Shown one piece after another: positions 1 through 7,156 of a stretch of 64,000 nt of DNA; within the stretch, counting starts at the first letter, position 1, and each line of letters opens with the position of its first letter. A program made the position numbers and the translations under genes. Location of the stretch: NCBI RefSeq assembly GCF_028595285.1, contig NZ_JAQQXQ010000005.1, positions 1 to 64,000 of the forward strand. Reading direction: 5' to 3'. The notes under the pieces were generated by a model. That model saw only the letters and a list, made by a program, of their open reading frames with translations, was not told where the DNA came from and did not search any database. The DNA is from Erythrobacter fulvus. GTDB taxonomy: Bacteria; Pseudomonadota; Alphaproteobacteria; Sphingomonadales; Sphingomonadaceae.

Positions 1-161
1 AACGGCGACGCCGCCATGGCTGCCCTCCGGTTCCGCTACGCTCCACCTCCGGACAGCCATGGCGCCGGAGACAATCTTGAACTAACAATCAATACGGACC
101 ACTCAGTGGGGGCCGGTCATTTGTATGCATCACGATCTGTTTCTGCACATATTTCATCCTG

Positions 162-482
162 TTGTTCCGCGAGCGGCAGCAACAGCAGGAGACCATAAGG
201 CAGGCTCTCAATCTCGAACAACCGCTCGACAAGGACAGTCTTTCCCTGCTGACGAGCGGCCTTCCAAGCCGGGAAAGCGACTTGCGCCGGGCATACTCCA
301 ACGTCGGTTTGGGCGTCGGGGTTCTGGGTGCAAGTCTGGTCCTCTATTCCGGCGGTTTCGGGAGAGATTCCGTGATTCCCATCGCCGCGGTCAGCATGGT
401 GGTGATCGGTCAGGGCCTTGGACGGCTGCTTGCCGTGCGCTTGTCGGCTGCCAAGCGCGGCTTGCCTGATCACGAGGAATGA
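162..482 (+). CDS. Small membrane protein encoded just upstream of an ECF sigma factor
   Basis: The frame gives 106 residues from a TTG at 162. The N-terminal part is glutamine- and charge-rich (RERQQQQET), and residues about 45-90 form two hydrophobic segments separated by a short GGFGRDS loop. The frame stays open upstream to a TGA at 78-80, and codons 120-161 would add a hydrophobic run (FVCITICFCTYFILLF), but no ATG, GTG or TTG starts it. The arrangement resembles DUF6249-type proteins, with one N-terminal helix, a charged linker and two further helices. The stop overlaps the sigma factor start (ATGA, 479-482), so the two are translationally coupled. A role in sensing or restraining the sigma factor is inference. 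The start is unresolved. Confidence 0.6.
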   Translation: MFRERQQQQETIRQALNLEQPLDKDSLSLLTSGLPSRESDLRRAYSNVGLGVGVLGASLVLYSGGFGRDSVIPIAAVSMVVIGQGLGRLLAVRLSAAKRGLPDHEE

Positions 483-1072
483 ATGGCAAGCGGTCGTCGT
501 CTGAAGAGCGGAGCGGAATCCGGAATTTGCCCGAAGGACCGCTGCTCCGGGCAGCCCGGGACGGCAGTCTCCCGGCATATGGCGAACTGGTCCGGCGCCA
601 TCAGACGGCCTTGCGACAACTGTTGCGCAGGCTTTGCGGCAATGCCGCGGATGCCGACGACATCGCGCAGGACGCGTTCCTGCGCGGATGGTCGCGAATT
701 GACCAAATCCGTCAATTCGAGGCCTTCAAGCCGTGGCTGTTCAAGATCGCCCTGCGCACGATGGCGGACGTGCAGAAAAGCGGCCGCCGGTCTCGGATGC
801 GCGACACGTCGTGGTTCGCGGATCAGGAGCAACAAGGCGATGATCGGGAGACGGGGCTTGCAAGAATGGACGTCGAACAGGCGCTGGCGCAGCTGCCGGA
901 TCGGGAGCGCCTTGTCGCGTCACTGGTATTCGGGGCCGGATTTTCCCATTCCGAGGTCAGCGATATGACCGGCATACCACTGGGTTCCGTCAAGACATGC
1001 GCGCGGCGCGCGCGGGATATGCTAACACAGGCACTTGCCAAGTGGGGCGAAGGCCGGGAGGTGCAGTCATGA
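479..1072 (+). CDS. ECF-family RNA polymerase sigma factor
   Basis: 197 residues, the usual ECF length. Region 2 spans roughly residues 25-95, with the core-binding and -10 recognition pattern (AADADDIAQDAFLRGW, then FKPWLFKIALRTMAD). Region 4 spans roughly 130-185, with a helix-turn-helix (FSHSEVSDMTGIPLGSVKTCARRARDML). ECF factors redirect RNA polymerase to stress or envelope promoters and are usually held by an anti-sigma factor encoded next to them. Here the start overlaps the upstream membrane gene by ATGA, and the stop overlaps the downstream membrane gene start, so the three form one tight cassette. The exact ECF group and target regulon cannot be read from the sequence. Confidence 0.93.
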   Translation: MNGKRSSSEERSGIRNLPEGPLLRAARDGSLPAYGELVRRHQTALRQLLRRLCGNAADADDIAQDAFLRGWSRIDQIRQFEAFKPWLFKIALRTMADVQKSGRRSRMRDTSWFADQEQQGDDRETGLARMDVEQALAQLPDRERLVASLVFGAGFSHSEVSDMTGIPLGSVKTCARRARDMLTQALAKWGEGREVQS

Positions 1073-1452
1073 TGCCGGAACCACCACGCCCCGACAGCGA
1101 GGCGGAACTGGATCGGCTGCTTTTGTCCGAATTTGCCGCGAGCGATGATCGGCTTGCCGATCTGGCGCAGGACGATTTCGTCGAGCGGCTGATCTTGACG
1201 ATCGAACGGCGCAGGAAACGAAAGGCTGCCTTGCAGGATGTCGCCATGGTTGCCGCCTGTCTTGCTTCCGCGACCATCGCGCTTCTGCTTCTGCCTCGGG
1301 CCCTGCGCGGCCTTGAAGGCGCGAAGGAAGGGTTCCTCAATGCTGCAAGACAGGACCTGTCCTTGATCGCGGGGCCCGATGGCGTTTACGCGACCGTCCT
1401 TGTCATCGTCGCGCTGCTTATTGTGGCGACCCGGTCGGCGTTGGCCAGATAG
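1069..1452 (+). CDS. Two-helix membrane protein, candidate anti-sigma factor
   Basis: The ATG at 1069 overlaps the sigma factor stop (ATGA), which decides this start over the in-frame upstream codon at 997. The protein has 127 residues. An acidic N-terminal cytoplasmic segment (residues 1-45, many Asp and Glu) is followed by a basic stretch (ERRRKRKA) and a hydrophobic helix (residues about 58-78). After a soluble loop comes a second helix near the C-terminus (VYATVLVIVALLIVATRSA). No zinc-binding HxxxCxxC motif is present, so it is not a classical ZAS anti-sigma factor. Gene position and topology make it the best candidate for controlling the sigma factor, but this is inference. Confidence 0.75.
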   Translation: MMPEPPRPDSEAELDRLLLSEFAASDDRLADLAQDDFVERLILTIERRRKRKAALQDVAMVAACLASATIALLLLPRALRGLEGAKEGFLNAARQDLSLIAGPDGVYATVLVIVALLIVATRSALAR

Positions 1453-1588
1453 GCAAGCACTGCGATGCGCAAGGCCCGCCTGCAACCGGGTGAAAGCAAT
1501 AGCCAGCATCTGCGAACAGCAACCCGACGCACACCGCGATCGCAAGGGGCAGGAAGCCGCTGCAGCGCCATTGGAGCGGGCCCATCAT
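1418..1588 (-). CDS. Possible 56-residue membrane peptide
   Basis: A GAGAGG sequence lies 6 bases before an ATG at 1588 on the minus strand and opens a 56-codon frame. Residues 11-30 are strongly hydrophobic (LPLAIAVCVGLLFADAGYCF) and the rest is Cys-, Pro- and Gly-rich. Its 3' end overlaps the end of the convergent candidate anti-sigma gene by 35 bases. I recognise no family. It lies downstream of the decayed permease fragment on the same strand and could equally be part of that debris. Confidence is low because it rests only on a plausible ribosome site and one hydrophobic segment. Confidence 0.3.
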   Translation of the reverse strand: MMGPLQWRCSGFLPLAIAVCVGLLFADAGYCFHPVAGGPCASQCLPIWPTPTGSPQ

Positions 1589-1689
1589 GGTGCACCTCTC
1601 ATTCGGCGGGTTCCGCGTCCCCGCGAACGGTCCTTGCACTCGCGGGAACCGGATATTCGCCGCGGCCCGAAGGGGATCGTCAGGAGCCG

Positions 1690-2058
1690 CTAACACAGCA
1701 GATGGACGAAAAATCCCGCCGCGATGGCCGGCAGGCTCGCCGAAGTGTAGCGAAACAGCGCGGCAGACGTCTGGCTGACGGGTTCGAGCAATGCGATATA
1801 GGTCGCAAACTCGGCGACAAGCGCGATCAGTGCGGCCGGATTGATGCCAGACCAGAAGGCATAGCCCCCCGAGGTATCGTGAAGGGCTGCCGGATTTGCC
1901 TTGGAACGGCGCAGCACCAGCCGATCTGCCAAAAGGACTCCGATGCAGGCAGCGAAGACCGCTCCGAATGACGCAGTGATCGAATAGAATTTCGCATGTA
2001 AGGCATCTGTGGCGAACCAGATGATCCACGAGGCAATCACGCACAGAATGCTGGTCAT
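1690..2058 (-). pseudogene. Remnant of an NCS1-family nucleobase/hydantoin permease (C-terminal part only)
   Basis: The 122-codon frame matches the last third of NCS1 cation symporters, a family of about 450-500 residues with 12 helices. It contains helix segments, a linker ending SGGYAFWSGINPAALIAL, and the characteristic LFRYTSASLPAIAAGF near the end. The signature of the last inward loop (SGGxxFWxGxNPAAxIA) is what identifies it. Upstream in the same frame, family-like residues continue only to about 2083 (RRLGFAGMTSIL) and then meet a stop, followed directly by the promoter region of the divergent SDR gene. The N-terminal two thirds, including the substrate site, are missing, so this cannot be a working transporter. 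The ATG at 2058 is incidental. Confidence 0.7.
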
Positions 2059-2209
2059 CCCTGCAAACCCCAGACGGCGGATCGGCTATGGATCGACCTT
2101 GTGCCCGCTTGCGCTTACCAGTTTTCCTGGCGTAGCGCCGGCTTAAGGCGCTGGACTGTTTCCCCGCGTCGCTTCACTGTCGGTGTATGTGGGTACAAGG
2201 GGGAACATC

Positions 2210-2971
2210 ATGAATCTTGATCTCAACGGCAAGGTCGCGCTTGTGACCGGGGCGAGCCGCGGCATCGGCCTTGCCATTGCCAAGGGTTTGGCCGCCGAAG
2301 GCGCAAGACTTTGCATCGCAGCACGCGGGCGGGATGCGCTCGAAAAGGCGGCGGCTCAAATCGAGGCAGCAGGAGGCGAGGTGCTCGCGGTCGCGTGCGA
2401 CGTGGCCGATGATGCTTCCGTCGGCAGGCTGGTAGACGCCGCGCTGGAGCACTTCGGCCGGATCGATATTCTGATCAGCAACGCGTCGGCCCTTTCTGTC
2501 GGCGGCGAGCGTCAGGATTGGGACAGGAGCCTTTCGGTCGATCTGATGGGAGCGGTTCGGCTGGTCGAAGCCGTGTTACCGAGCATGCGGGAACAGGGGA
2601 GCGGCTCCATCCTCCTCATATCGTCGGTATCGGGGGTGGAGGCATCCCCGATGAACGACTTCGGATATACGTCGGCCAAGGCCGCGCTTAACGCCTACGC
2701 TAAGAAGCTTGCCATCGTGGAAGGAGCGAACGGCATCCGGGCGAATGCCTTGCTGCCCGGATCGGTTGAATTCCCGGGGGGAGGATGGGAAGTCATGCGC
2801 TCCGAAAATCCGCCGATCTACGAAATGGTGCGTTCGAGCATTCCTTTCGGTCGTTTGGGCAGACCCGAAGAAATCGCAGATGCGGCCGTATGGCTCGTTT
2901 CCGCGCGGGCCGGGTGGGTAACCGGCGCGGCGCTCAGCGTTGATGGCGGGCAAGGTAAAGGCATTCGCTAG
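2210..2971 (+). CDS. SDR-family oxidoreductase (FabG-like)
   Basis: 253 residues starting at the ATG at 2210, chosen because AAGGGGGAA lies 6-7 bases before it; the frame is open to 2183 but without such a site. Classical short-chain dehydrogenase features are present: the nucleotide-binding TGASRGIG at residues 13-20, the D in ACDVAD, a serine in SSVSG (138-142), and catalytic YTSAK with Tyr153 and Lys157. The usual NNAG reads SNAS here (90-93), a mild departure. The C-terminus ends in the family pattern GAALSVDGGQGKG. It is likely NAD(P)H-dependent on a carbonyl or hydroxyl substrate that cannot be named. It is monocistronic, with a convergent membrane gene downstream. Confidence 0.9.
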   Translation: MNLDLNGKVALVTGASRGIGLAIAKGLAAEGARLCIAARGRDALEKAAAQIEAAGGEVLAVACDVADDASVGRLVDAALEHFGRIDILISNASALSVGGERQDWDRSLSVDLMGAVRLVEAVLPSMREQGSGSILLISSVSGVEASPMNDFGYTSAKAALNAYAKKLAIVEGANGIRANALLPGSVEFPGGGWEVMRSENPPIYEMVRSSIPFGRLGRPEEIADAAVWLVSARAGWVTGAALSVDGGQGKGIR

Positions 2972-3047
2972 GCCGGGGGGCGGTTCTTGCCGGTGGTTCG
3001 ACGAGGGATAGCGTGTAGCCTTTGATGGGTTTCCTCGGCTGACAGGG

Positions 3048-3788
3048 TCACGGCCCGAGATAGACGAGTGCCGACAGGCCGAGCCACGCGGTGAACATCA
3101 CCAGATAGGGCCAGCGGCGCGGCCATAGCCGGGCGACCAGAAGGGTCGCCGCCGCAGTTCCGGCAAGCGCGAGAAGGGCCCAGTTTGCCGCGTGGGTGCC
3201 GGTGTCCGTCAGCGCCGACTGGATCGCCATGCTGGCCCATTGCGCCGGCAGCAGGGCCAACAACCATTCCGGCAGCGCGTCCGGTCGCGCAGAGGCGGTT
3301 GCCAGAATGCCGGCTTCACCCGCGACGACGAGCACGGCAATCAACCAGCCTTTGCCCGCGGCGCTTCGAGCGAATAGAGCGCCCCTTGCGGCGAAACTGA
3401 TGCAGGCGGCTGCGACGGCCAGCCCGATCAAGAGCGGATCCTGCAAGGGCGGCAAACCCAGCCCCTTCGCAAGAAGCAGAAGGCCCGCACCTACAACAAG
3501 GGCCAGCAGGATACCGATCAGGAAGCGGCCGTCAGCGGCGGCTCCGATCATGCCGCTCCCCATCAGGCCAACTGCCAGAATCGGTGCGGCAGCCGGAAAC
3601 GGCGGCGCATGAGCCAGCAGCAGCATGGCCCCGACTGGCGCCACGATCCCGGCAAGCACACACGAAGACCAGGCCAGTGCGGGCGAAGTCGGGGGCTGGG
3701 CTTGAGGCAGGAGCATCATGGGATCGACATTGGGCAAAGCGCTCGGGATTGTCGAGCTATCGGGCTCCGCCTTCGCGACCAGAATCAA
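3048..3788 (-). CDS. Polytopic membrane protein of unknown function
   Basis: 246 residues from a TTG at 3788, or about 223 from the ATG pair at 3719/3716. About seven to eight hydrophobic segments alternate with short loops, for example APILAVGLMGSGMIGAAA, IGILLALVVGAGLLLLAKG and WALLALAGTAAATLLVARLW. No conserved motif tells me a family or a substrate. It diverges from the DUF3500 gene across a 68-base gap, so the two may share a regulatory region. It converges on the SDR gene at its 3' end with a 76-base gap. The start is uncertain because neither candidate has a convincing Shine-Dalgarno sequence. Confidence 0.65.
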   Translation of the reverse strand: MILVAKAEPDSSTIPSALPNVDPMMLLPQAQPPTSPALAWSSCVLAGIVAPVGAMLLLAHAPPFPAAAPILAVGLMGSGMIGAAADGRFLIGILLALVVGAGLLLLAKGLGLPPLQDPLLIGLAVAAACISFAARGALFARSAAGKGWLIAVLVVAGEAGILATASARPDALPEWLLALLPAQWASMAIQSALTDTGTHAANWALLALAGTAAATLLVARLWPRRWPYLVMFTAWLGLSALVYLGP

Positions 3789-3856
3789 TTAAGAAATTGT
3801 CGTTGGCGCCCACCTGTCATACCTTCCTCGCCGGGGTTGCTGGGGGGAGATCTAAA

Positions 3857-4987
3857 GTGAACGCTTTCACGCAGTCCGTGGTCTATGCATTTGCCGTCAT
3901 CGCGGCGGTGGTTCCGGTGACGCAAGCAAGGGCGCACGATTCCGTCGATCACGCGCTGGAAGCATTGCGGGTCGAAAGCATGCAGGAGGCTACCTCGGCC
4001 TTCCTCGATACTCTGACCGATCAGCAGCGCGAAACGGTGATGAGTGCCCTCGACGATAATGCTGCCAGGACGCGTTGGTCGAATCTGCCAGTCAGTATGG
4101 CGCCCAGATCGGGCCTGGCCGTTGCCGACATGTCTTCGAGGCAGCGCCGCGCATTGCATGCCATGATGTCTTCAGCACTTTCCAGCCAAGGCTATCTCAA
4201 GTCGGCGACGATAATGTGGCACGAAGATGTGCTGCGCGATATGTTCGACGCGATGGTGGCCGCCATGCCGGACAGCAATCCGCGCAAGAACCAAGCGCTT
4301 GCCTTCGCTGACAATTACGACACCGAAAAGTTCTTCGTTACAATATTCGGGAGTCCTGAAGGCGCGGATTGGGGCTGGCTGGTCACGGGGCATCATTTTG
4401 CCGCCAACTTCACCGTTTCCGGCGGCAAGGTCGCATTTACGCCGATGTTTCTCGGAGCCAGCCCGCAGGTCGTCCAGGAAGGACGGTACGCGGGCTGGCA
4501 ATTGCTCCAGCACGAAGCGGACAAGGCGTTGGCCCTGCTCGGATCGCTCAGCGAAGACCAGCTTCAGCAAGCCGTGGTTTCGGCAGAAGTTGATGGCAGC
4601 ATTTTTGCCGGGCCCGGTAATCAGGAAAGCCACAAGACCGCTCTTGGTATCAAGGCTTCCGACCTTGTTCCGGTGCAGCGCCGCTTGTTGGATGCGCTTC
4701 TCGACGAATATCTGGCAGATGCGTCGGACGAGGCGGCTGCAAGGCAGCGTGCAGCGATCGAGGCAGACGGCCCGGAGAGTTTGAGATTTGCCTGGTGGGG
4801 GCCGATTGACGAGCCGAAAGGCCGCTACATGTTCAGGGTCCAGGGCCCCTCGGTGCTCATAGATTACGTTCGCGAAGGCTCCGGCGATGGCGAATTTAAT
4901 CACGTCCACTCGATCATTCGTGATCCCTCGAATGATTATGGCGCCGATTGGCTTCAGCGCCACTATGACGAAGCGCATCAGGAATAG
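3857..4987 (+). CDS. DUF3500 family secreted protein
   Basis: The start is a GTG at 3857, 6 bases after GGGGGGAGA; the open frame runs upstream to 3584 but has no better start. The protein has 376 residues with a signal peptide at residues 1-22 (hydrophobic AFAVIAAVVPVTQARA). The mature part shows the DUF3500 pattern: tryptophan-rich blocks, GYLKSATIMWHEDVL, FGSPEGADWGWLVTGHHFAANF and later HVHSIIRDPSNDYG. The paired His residues (GHH, HVH) are conserved in the family as I recall it. Function is unknown; a periplasmic or extracellular enzyme is suspected. It is a single gene converging on the helicase gene. Confidence 0.85.
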   Translation: MNAFTQSVVYAFAVIAAVVPVTQARAHDSVDHALEALRVESMQEATSAFLDTLTDQQRETVMSALDDNAARTRWSNLPVSMAPRSGLAVADMSSRQRRALHAMMSSALSSQGYLKSATIMWHEDVLRDMFDAMVAAMPDSNPRKNQALAFADNYDTEKFFVTIFGSPEGADWGWLVTGHHFAANFTVSGGKVAFTPMFLGASPQVVQEGRYAGWQLLQHEADKALALLGSLSEDQLQQAVVSAEVDGSIFAGPGNQESHKTALGIKASDLVPVQRRLLDALLDEYLADASDEAAARQRAAIEADGPESLRFAWWGPIDEPKGRYMFRVQGPSVLIDYVREGSGDGEFNHVHSIIRDPSNDYGADWLQRHYDEAHQE

Positions 4988-5053
4988 CTAACCGGCTCTG
5001 CGCGGCAGGGTATTCGCAACGCGCCGGGCAGAGGGTTTCCAAGAGGTAGGACG

Positions 5054-5077
5054 GCCCCCGTCAGCGAGATCGGGGGC
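5054..5077. terminator. Hairpin between convergent DUF3500 and helicase genes
   Basis: GCCCCCG at 5054-5060 pairs with CGGGGGC at 5071-5077 around a 10-base loop. It sits in the 143-base gap between two convergent genes, so it could end transcription from both sides. There is no clear T run, so factor-independent function is not certain. Confidence 0.5.
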
Positions 5078-5130
5078 ATGCCGTTTCCAGTTGGTCGAAG
5101 CCGCGCTGCCGCTCGTCTTCGGGCAGGCAG

Positions 5131-6909
5131 CTAGGGCCGCTTATGCTTGTGCGCGCCCTTGAACGGTTTGCCCGGTTTGCCGTTCTTGTTGCCCTTGGCC
5201 TTGTCGAATGTCTTGAACGCAGGCTTCGCTTTTACCCGCGGCGTATCGGCATTGTCGCGCCCGCGATGTTGCCGGCGGTTGTCCCTCGCCGCCTCGCGCG
5301 GGCCGCTTTCGGATACTTCGATGGCAACGGGTTCGTCGTCGCTGCCGTCGCGGGCCGATCGATCGGCGGCGGCGGCAAACCTGTTGGCGATCTGGCGCGG
5401 GATCTGGAAATAGGTTTCGTCCGGACCGATACGGATCGCGCCGATTTCATTGCGCGTGACATGGCCGCGGCGGCAAATCAGCGGGAGAACCCAGCGCGGG
5501 TCGGCATTCTGTCGCCGGCCAAGCGCCATGCGGAACCACACGGTGTCCTCGAAGCCGGGGCGGTGGCGTTCGTTCTGCGCATCGCGCCGGGCGTCGGGCG
5601 TGTTGGCGATCAGGTCTTCCGGTTCGGGCAGGCTTGCGCGGTGCGCCTGAACCAGCATGGCGGCAATTTGTGCCGGAGTGCGCTGCGCCAGCAGCTGTTC
5701 GGCCAGTTCTGCATCGCCTGCGTCAGCTTCGACCGGTTGCAGGAGCTTTTCGAGCAGGCGCGCACGGTCGCGTTCCTTGATCGCCGCGCGATCGGGCGCG
5801 TCAGTCCAGTTTGCGGGGATCTTTGCATGGCGCAGCATCGATTCCACTCGCTTGCGCCGCGAGAACGGCACGATGAGCACAGCGGTGCCTTTCTTGCCCG
5901 CGCGGCCGGTCCGGCCGGAACGGTGCTGCAGCGTTTCGGCATCGCGCGGGATTTCGACATGGATGACGAGGCTCAGCGTCGGTAGATCGATCCCGCGGGC
6001 AGCCACGTCCGTGGCGACGCAGACCCGCGCGCGCCGGTCGCGCAGCGCCTGCAGCGCCTGGTTGCGTTCGGACTGCGAATGCTCGCCCGACAGCGCGACC
6101 ACGCCGAAACCGCGCTCCTGCAAGGTGGCATGCAGATGGCGCACCTTTTCGCGCGTGGCGCAGAACAGGATCGCGGTTTCCGCTTCGTGATAGCGCAACA
6201 GATTGACCACCGCGTTCTCGACTTCGGGCGGTGATACCGTCACCGCCTGATAGTCGATGTCCCCATGCCCGCGTCCTTCGGAGATCGTCGCAATGCGCAG
6301 CGCGTCGCGCTGGTAACGTTGGGCGAGAGCCTCGATCGGGCGGGGCATGGTGGCGGAAAACAGCAATGTGCGGCGGCCTTCCGGCGTCGCGTCGAGAATT
6401 TCTTCGAGCTCCTCGCGAAAGCCCATGTCGAGCATTTCGTCCGCTTCATCCAGCACCGCGACCCGCAGGCCGGACAGGTCGAGCGCGCCGCGTTCCAGAT
6501 GGTCGCGCAGCCGGCCCGGCGTGCCGACCACGATGGTCGCGCCGGAACGCAGGACCTTGCGTTCCTGCTGCGGGTTCATGCCGCCGACACAGGTGGCAAT
6601 CCGCGCCCCGGCCTTGGCATAGAGCCATTCCAGTTCGCGGCTGACCTGCAAGGCCAGCTCGCGCGTGGGCGCAATGATCAGCGCGAGCGGGCTTTCGGTG
6701 AAGCCGATCTTTTCATCGTCACCCAGGATTTCCCGGGCCATGGCAAGCCCGAAGGCGATGGTCTTTCCCGAACCTGTCTGGGCGGAAACAATCAGGTCGC
6801 GGCCGATTGCGTCGGGCTGCATGACTTCGGCCTGCACCGGGGTCGGCGCGGCGTAGCCGCGCTCGGCAAGGGCAGCCTCGAGGCTGGCGGGGAGAGAGGA
6901 AAATTTCAT
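5131..6909 (-). CDS. deaD: DEAD-box ATP-dependent RNA helicase with DbpA-type RNA-binding domain
   Basis: 592 residues. The helicase core has the Q motif (PTPVQAEVM, about 23-31), Walker A AQTGSGKT (43-50), PTRELALQ (81-88), TPGR (130-133), DEAD (154-157) and SAT. Late motifs ARGIDLP and HRSGRTGRAG end the second RecA domain near residue 340. After a linker, residues about 460-530 match the DbpA/CsdA RNA-binding domain (LPLICRRGHVTRNEIGAIRIG). The tail is Lys-, Arg- and Gly-rich (GNKNGKPGKPFKGAHKHKR), typical of CsdA/DeaD proteins that remodel ribosomal RNA and mRNA, often in the cold. The 247-base upstream gap holds a dyad at 7053-7068 that could be a 5' leader structure. Confidence 0.92.
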   Translation of the reverse strand: MKFSSLPASLEAALAERGYAAPTPVQAEVMQPDAIGRDLIVSAQTGSGKTIAFGLAMAREILGDDEKIGFTESPLALIIAPTRELALQVSRELEWLYAKAGARIATCVGGMNPQQERKVLRSGATIVVGTPGRLRDHLERGALDLSGLRVAVLDEADEMLDMGFREELEEILDATPEGRRTLLFSATMPRPIEALAQRYQRDALRIATISEGRGHGDIDYQAVTVSPPEVENAVVNLLRYHEAETAILFCATREKVRHLHATLQERGFGVVALSGEHSQSERNQALQALRDRRARVCVATDVAARGIDLPTLSLVIHVEIPRDAETLQHRSGRTGRAGKKGTAVLIVPFSRRKRVESMLRHAKIPANWTDAPDRAAIKERDRARLLEKLLQPVEADAGDAELAEQLLAQRTPAQIAAMLVQAHRASLPEPEDLIANTPDARRDAQNERHRPGFEDTVWFRMALGRRQNADPRWVLPLICRRGHVTRNEIGAIRIGPDETYFQIPRQIANRFAAAADRSARDGSDDEPVAIEVSESGPREAARDNRRQHRGRDNADTPRVKAKPAFKTFDKAKGNKNGKPGKPFKGAHKHKRP

Positions 6910-7052
6910 GGCAAAGGCCTAGGATAGGAGAAGAACGCCAGTTCGCTCTGAACGGCAAAACGCTCTCGTGGTGATGAGCAATGACACAAGCCACGGCGGC
7001 GTGTCCGTGGGCCCCATAGAGCAGGAAATCGATTCTGGCTTGCGAAAAAGGG

Positions 7053-7068
7053 CGATCCGTTCGGATCG
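7053..7068. repeat. Short perfect dyad in the helicase/S9 peptidase divergent region
   Basis: CGATCCG and CGGATCG are separated by TT, giving a 7-bp stem with a 2-base centre. It lies about 145 bases before the helicase start and 90 bases before the peptidase start. It could be an operator or an mRNA leader hairpin; nothing else in the sequence decides between these. Confidence 0.35.
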
Positions 7069-7156
7069 ATCCCTGCAAGCCCGGCATGCAGCGCATTGCC
7101 TATGCGCCCGGCGGCGCTAGGTTGCGCGGGAGTATGTTCCAGCCAGTGAGGTGCCC

